Source: Enoplolaimus lenunculus
Taxonomy: Eukaryota; Nematoda; Enoplea; Enoplida; Thoracostomopsidae
NCBI GenBank assembly: GCA_030248215.1
Contig: JASANG010001289.1
Location: forward strand, 62,001 to 126,000
Reading direction: 5' to 3'
DNA length: 64,000 nucleotides
Shown: piece by piece, positions 59,790 to 64,000 of the stretch
Position numbering within the stretch: position 1 is the first letter of the stretch
Layout of the letters: the number at the start of each line of letters is the position of its first letter
The notes under the pieces: model-generated
Told to the model about the DNA's origin: nothing
Database searches by the model: none
Seen by the model: only the letters and a program-made list of their open reading frames with translations
Translations under genes and position numbers: made by a program

Positions 59790-60584
59790 CTACGGTTCAT
59801 GTCCCATTAAATCGGCGTGTACATCTGGATCTGTAAAGGCTTGTGGTAACGCATCGAGCGGCCGTCCATTAACTATAATATTCGCAAACACTGCCGCTGA
59901 TTCAGGGATTTCTACATGCTCCCGTCGAAATCGGTGCACTTTTCGTGTCAACAAAAAACCATAAGTAACAGCGGTAAATAGTTTGATTGAATCGTCGTAA
60001 TACATCTTAACGATGTAGCGTTTTGTAACATAATGCAACGCCAACGGTGTGCCAAACACAAAGCTCGCAAGAAACGTTGCAGGAATTGCAGCAACTGCAA
60101 TCGCGGTTGCTTTAGAATTAAATTTGTCAACAACGCCAATCCATTCGGTAGCCAACAACGGCTGCATTGCAAAAGCGAACACACTTGAAGACAACGAAAA
60201 AAGCTTAACATTTCGCACCATGGACGTCATTTTTCCACTGTACACTTCGCGGCCAAATTTAGCCACTGGCTGATGACGTTCGTCGTAAGTCATTGAGCGA
60301 AATTCTGGTAGCAATTCGTTGGATGGTCTACGGCAGTCTCCTTGAATACTGGCTTGATTTGAAGCTTGACGAGTAATACAACTCGACCTCAGATTACTAT
60401 AATGTCGAGATTTTAAGTTTTGCTGACACAGCGTAGTAGGGCGTATTTGAAGGTAAGCTTGAACACATTGACTCGAGCGTCGTAAAACAATATTTGTAGC
60501 GTAGGGAAGCATATTATGACGCATTAGGTTATAGACAAAGCACCCTGAGAAACTGCTGGACATTATTTCGTAAACTACACACAT
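59790..60584 (-). CDS. TMEM70-like mitochondrial assembly factor
   Basis: TMEM70 is an inner mitochondrial membrane protein that helps ATP synthase (c-ring) and complex I assemble. This frame encodes up to 264 residues in one exon. In-frame ATGs at residues 1, 8, 21 and 25 make the start uncertain; starting at 21 (MRHNMLPYATN) would give a basic, Ser/Arg-rich mitochondrial presequence. Two membrane segments are seen at about 125-146 (VKLFSLSSSVFAFAMQPLLA) and 157-185, joined by a short loop, as in the family. FGREVYSGKM, LHYVTKRYIVKMYYD, KLFTAVTYG, the VEIPESAAVF segment and the C-terminal DLMGHEP match the TMEM70 pattern from memory. Length agrees with the family. It faces away from the + strand genes. 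No polyadenylation signal was identified with confidence. Confidence 0.85.
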   Translation of the reverse strand: MCVVYEIMSSSFSGCFVYNLMRHNMLPYATNIVLRRSSQCVQAYLQIRPTTLCQQNLKSRHYSNLRSSCITRQASNQASIQGDCRRPSNELLPEFRSMTYDERHQPVAKFGREVYSGKMTSMVRNVKLFSLSSSVFAFAMQPLLATEWIGVVDKFNSKATAIAVAAIPATFLASFVFGTPLALHYVTKRYIVKMYYDDSIKLFTAVTYGFLLTRKVHRFRREHVEIPESAAVFANIIVNGRPLDALPQAFTDPDVHADLMGHEP

Positions 60585-60684
60585 TTATAATTACTGTATA
60601 TAATGCCTGAAATTGTATGCGTAATGTAAAATTGCTTCTCACAATCAACTACATGACCACACAGTGGTTTCTAGCAGGTGCCGG

Positions 60685-60868
60685 GGCCAATGTTAAGAAC
60701 AGGGTCGGAACAGTATTATAGGCTTATACATAAGCCTAAGCCTAAGCGTAAGAATGCGTTTATTCCTAAGCCTAAGCCTAAGCCAAGCAAAAAATTAGTC
60801 TAAAGCTTAAGCTTATTCTATTCTAGTACCACAGAAAAACATTCCTTCTCTGATCTTTTATATGGGCC
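60685..60868. mobile_element. TTAGGC-array MITE (GGCC ends), 184 bp
   Basis: Ends GGCCAATGTTAAGAACAGGG and, inverted, GGCCCATATAAAAGATCAGA. Flanks GGTGCCGG and CGAGCAGG match at only 5 of 8, so the copy is older. CCTAAG hexamers occur in two clusters, and TTAGTCTAAAGCTTAAGCTT follows. It lies about 100 bp upstream of the TMEM70-like start. Confidence 0.8.
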
Positions 60869-61487
60869 CGAGCAGGCCACACGCCAAACCAAATGCATGA
60901 GAACCAAAACGCAATTTAGGTTTTGCATAACGATTTTGCTAAAAATACATCGGGTCCGTTGCAATAGCATATTTCATTCAGTCTACATTTGTAAACTCTT
61001 TGATCAAAATTTTTTATGTTTAGTATCTCTAAATTTCATCAAAATTAACATAAGCGTCATACATAACTCTTGTATACGTACGAGCAGGAATGGGCGGTCT
61101 AAACCGGACCCGACTACCGAGACCGGCGAAGAAGTCTTTGTCTCAGGTCAATTTTTGGTCATCACCGCGAAATTAATTTTCAAAATAAATTTTTTGCAAT
61201 GCTTTTTCGTAATTTTTGTATTTTTCGTAGTTTTTTTTCAAAAGATCTTCGCATAAACCACGAAAGTTCATAGTTCACTGCAAAATTTTATCCATAGTAG
61301 GCATAACTTCTTCAAAGCGCTAGGGTTCCACTAGAATTCGTTTGCATCTCAACACTTTTGTATTAGACCTGCTTGTCTTTCCAAGTTGGGTTTATATCTA
61401 CAAGGATTACAAAGATCTTACCTTAAAAGGCTTAAGCTATCCCTGACGCGGACGGTTGCATTTTACCAACAGTAATCAGGGTGTAAA
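60869..61487. other. Intergenic DNA, no gene seen
   Basis: AT-rich. A 119-codon frame (60897-61256) is low-complexity Phe/Ile/Val-rich and not convincing. GGGCGGTCTAAACC and ACCGAGACCGGCG near 61093 resemble a fragment in actin intron 1 (about 9325). Confidence 0.35.
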
Positions 61488-61628
61488 CGAATAATAAAAT
61501 AACCAAACGAACAGTGGTAAAAATAATTTTATTTTTCCGTCAACACAACGGAGACGCGCAAATATTCGCACGGATAGCTAAGACGGAAACCGATTTTTAC
61601 CGGAAACGGATATCTGGTTACACTCTGG
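61488..61628. mobile_element. CAGGGTGTAAACG hAT-like MITE, 141 bp
   Basis: Ends CAGGGTGTAAACGAATAA and, inverted, CAGAGTGTAACCAGATATCC. Flanks ACAGTAAT and GTAGTAAC share 5 of 8 bases. The inner ACGCGCAAATATTCGC matches the family. Confidence 0.7.
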
Positions 61629-62440
61629 TAGTAACTCGGTGATGAATTTTCACCAATACCGGTTCCTGATATTTTCTTCCGCCAAAATGTTTAATTCCTA
61701 TTCCTGTTAACTACTGTTTCAGCTGCACTGGGGTTCCCATCCTTACGTATAAGGGCTACTATAGGGATCATCAGCTGCCTCTCATTTTTGTGTTTCCCTG
61801 TAAAACAGAGTTGTCTCGTTTTGCCGAAACAATGCTGTCGCATTCAGTTTTCTACTGCCAAGCATAACATATATAACCAGGAGAAGTAAAAAGTTGTACT
61901 TATAACCGGATATCCGCTTCCAGTAACAATCGATTTCCCTTTTTATGGTCAGAATTAGGGCAAATGTATAGCACAAGGGCTTCCCATTTTCCAAGGTGGC
62001 AAACTAAGGACCAAGAGTGCAGCACAGTTACTCCTTTATGACGGCTAATCCCGCTGGTTTGGTAGGAAAAACCACAAGTATAATTTGGGCTAGGAAAGGA
62101 GGAAAATTCAGACGCCTGAATATTCCCTAGTCGTAGAGGGAACGTTAGAAGTTTAGGCGATGTTCGGAATCCTGGAAAAGTGGAAACGTTAAACGTATAG
62201 GTTTTCTTGAGGTCTTGTAGGGTAGAAGCGGTCTGGTTCTTTGTACTAAAAATTGGATATGGTTCGGTTTGGGAAAGGGAAAAGTCAAGTATAGGCATAT
62301 TATTCATTTGGGTTGGTTGGTAAGGAAAGTTAAATGAGTTTATAAAGGGGAGAATCCAAATAGTTAAACGTATAGGTTTCATCTACGTCTGGTAGGGAAT
62401 GAACCACTTCATTTAGTTTGTCCGGAAAATTGGAATGTGT
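61629..62440. other. Intergenic DNA with a 160-codon minus-strand frame
   Basis: A minus-strand frame (61900-62382) is open but Ser/Pro/Phe/Thr-rich and unrecognised. GTTAAACGTATAGGTTT occurs twice in it (about 62190 and 62365), so it is partly repeat DNA. I do not call it a gene. Confidence 0.3.
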
Positions 62441-62748
62441 AAAAATACCGGAGTCGGAGGTAAACGAAACTTGCCGGAGTCGGAGGTGAGGCGAAAGTAG
62501 GTAGTAAAAACGGTTAATTAGATAATTTTAGCCCATATCTGCAATATGTTGTTTGGTTTTACGTTAATTTTCTTAGAAATCTCGGAAATCGTTTCCTAAA
62601 AGTTGTGATAAAAACGAGACGCGCTAAACAGATAAATTTTGCGAAATTATGCAACATTTTACCACCGAAATTGCTGGAACCTCAGCAAAAATTCTACCAG
62701 AGTCCGATTTTCTACCGGAGTCGGAGGCAGACATACGGTTGTACTCTG
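62441..62748. mobile_element. CCGGAGTCGGAGG MITE followed by a partial copy
   Basis: ATACCGGAGTCGGAGG, GAGGCGAAAGTAGGTAGTAA and the end ACATACGGTTGTACTCTG follow the full copy at 37264-37665. A second, shorter stretch with TTTGCCGGAGCCATGAG continues to about 62800. Confidence 0.7.
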
Positions 62749-62849
62749 GTAGAAATGAAGGAGTCGAAGGTCAATAAAATTTGCCGGAGCCATGAGTTGA
62801 AATTAAATCGTTGAAATGATGTTTCATTCGATAATTGTAGCAACTATTC

Positions 62850-64000
62850 TGCTTTATTTTCTAAAGAACTGACGCATGCAAAGTTCAACCAGGTGTGCCT
62901 CTGGCTTCGGCATGAAATTGACTTCTGGTTTCAGTAGTTTCTTTACAGGAGGTAACGGCGCATCCTACAATAAAATTTGTCGCCTTTTACATATTGCGTG
63001 GTTATTGAGTGGATGTTTTGCAAAAAAGCGCCAATTGAATCTTGAAATTACGTTTTTACGCTTTTTCAAATTTCGATAACAAAAGCAGAAACACTTAAAT
63101 TGTTCAGGTATTAATATAATAATATAATCGCAATAAAACCAAATAAAACTTTACTACGAACATTCTGAAACAAGCGCAATGACACGTTTCCAAGCATATA
63201 AAGGTCTTAGTAACGCTGTGTGATTGACCTATGCGCTCGAACTTTTCAATTTTAGAAATTAAGCACAATTTAAAAAACTTGTTCTTACGCAATTCTGCTA
63301 CTTACAAAACACCTCTGACCATTGCTAACAAAATCAATTTACGACAGTAATCTTACCCCAATTGGAGTAACAATTTTTTCTGCAGCGAATTGCCACGTCT
63401 ACGGAACTCAGTGGATATTTATGTTTTCAAAAATTGAACTTTATGTTTAACCACAAACGTCTAGTTTTCTATATAGTTGGATTAATTTTCATGCCAGCTA
63501 ATAGCACTGCTGTGTATATAATACAGATACAAAATTAGCCGACATATATTATTTGCTTCAATATTTTATATCATAGATCATGGAACGAATACAAAATATA
63601 CAAATGGTAATATGAACTAAGCATGACTTCAGAGTTACATGGTTTTAAAGTAATACAGTGTCGATACTATGTATATACTACACAATGGACTGATATTGAA
63701 TGGAGAACCAACTGAATCAAATACTACGTTTTCGTGAGTGAGATGTCTTTAATACACACAGGCCAAATATGCATTTTTTTGCTTTAAAACCTGCATATAA
63801 CATTACATCCTAAAACTTAATCGGTCTCGTTTAGTTATGAACTGCTGTTGGAAGTTGAAAATCTATAATTAGCATACGAAACACTGGACTTCTATCTATG
63901 TATCAATAAATTCGGGTTTCGATTTTTCAAAATTCGTATTTTTCAATTGTGTGCGAAGATTTGGCCTGCTATGTCGGCATATCAAACGGCTACAGTTTTA
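62850..64000. other. AT-rich end of the window, no gene seen
   Basis: Contains only short open frames and no inverted or tandem repeat that I can support, apart from a possible MITE remnant near 62885-62970 (CAACCAGGTGTGCCTCTGG). Confidence 0.3.

Noticed and set aside
61900-62382. 160-codon minus-strand frame
   Set aside because: Composition is low-complexity Ser/Pro/Thr/Phe, it contains a repeated GTATAGGTTT block, and no homology or splice context is visible.

Overview
The window looks like nuclear DNA from a repeat-rich, AT-rich invertebrate, most probably a nematode. The reasons are a canonical 376-residue actin split by six introns, an astacin-family zinc protease, very long introns, and many interstitial runs of the hexamer TTAGGC, the classical nematode telomere unit. 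No species call is possible from sequence alone.

Genes in order: a possible open frame (665-1057) and a probable last exon of an unknown gene (1615-1749); actin on + (8743-15298, seven coding exons); a secreted astacin zymogen on + (20530-31861, six coding exons plus a possible frame-switching cassette exon); a small unrecognised two-exon gene (24780-25938) lying inside a long-inverted-repeat element inside the fourth astacin intron; a very long disordered protein with an FPPPP motif on + (39247-54746); and a TMEM70-like mitochondrial assembly factor on - (59790-60584). These genes do not form one pathway.

Most of the remaining sequence is non-autonomous DNA transposons, often nested. The most striking family has GGCC(A/C)ATG inverted ends, makes 8-bp target duplications (three perfect, three 7/8), and carries an internal TTAGGC array. 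A relative at 4195-4655 has the same type of ends and a perfect 8-bp duplication but carries a 10-bp minisatellite. Other families are hAT-like elements with CAGGG ends (two with 7/8 8-bp duplications), fold-back elements rich in GAGTCAAATTTGACTC-type palindromes, elements packed with CATATG palindromes, a piggyBac-type TTAA element with a tRNA-like body, tRNA-derived SINEs, and a solo LTR with two perfect heat-shock elements.

Layout: 0-8.5 kb minisatellites and MITEs; 8.7-15.6 kb actin; 15.8-20.4 kb dense nested repeats; 20.5-31.9 kb astacin; 31.9-39.2 kb repeats; 39.2-54.8 kb large gene; 54.8-59.7 kb minisatellites and MITEs; 59.8-60.6 kb TMEM70; 60.7-64 kb repeats and featureless AT-rich DNA. 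All coordinates were read by eye; boundaries of degenerate repeats are approximate.
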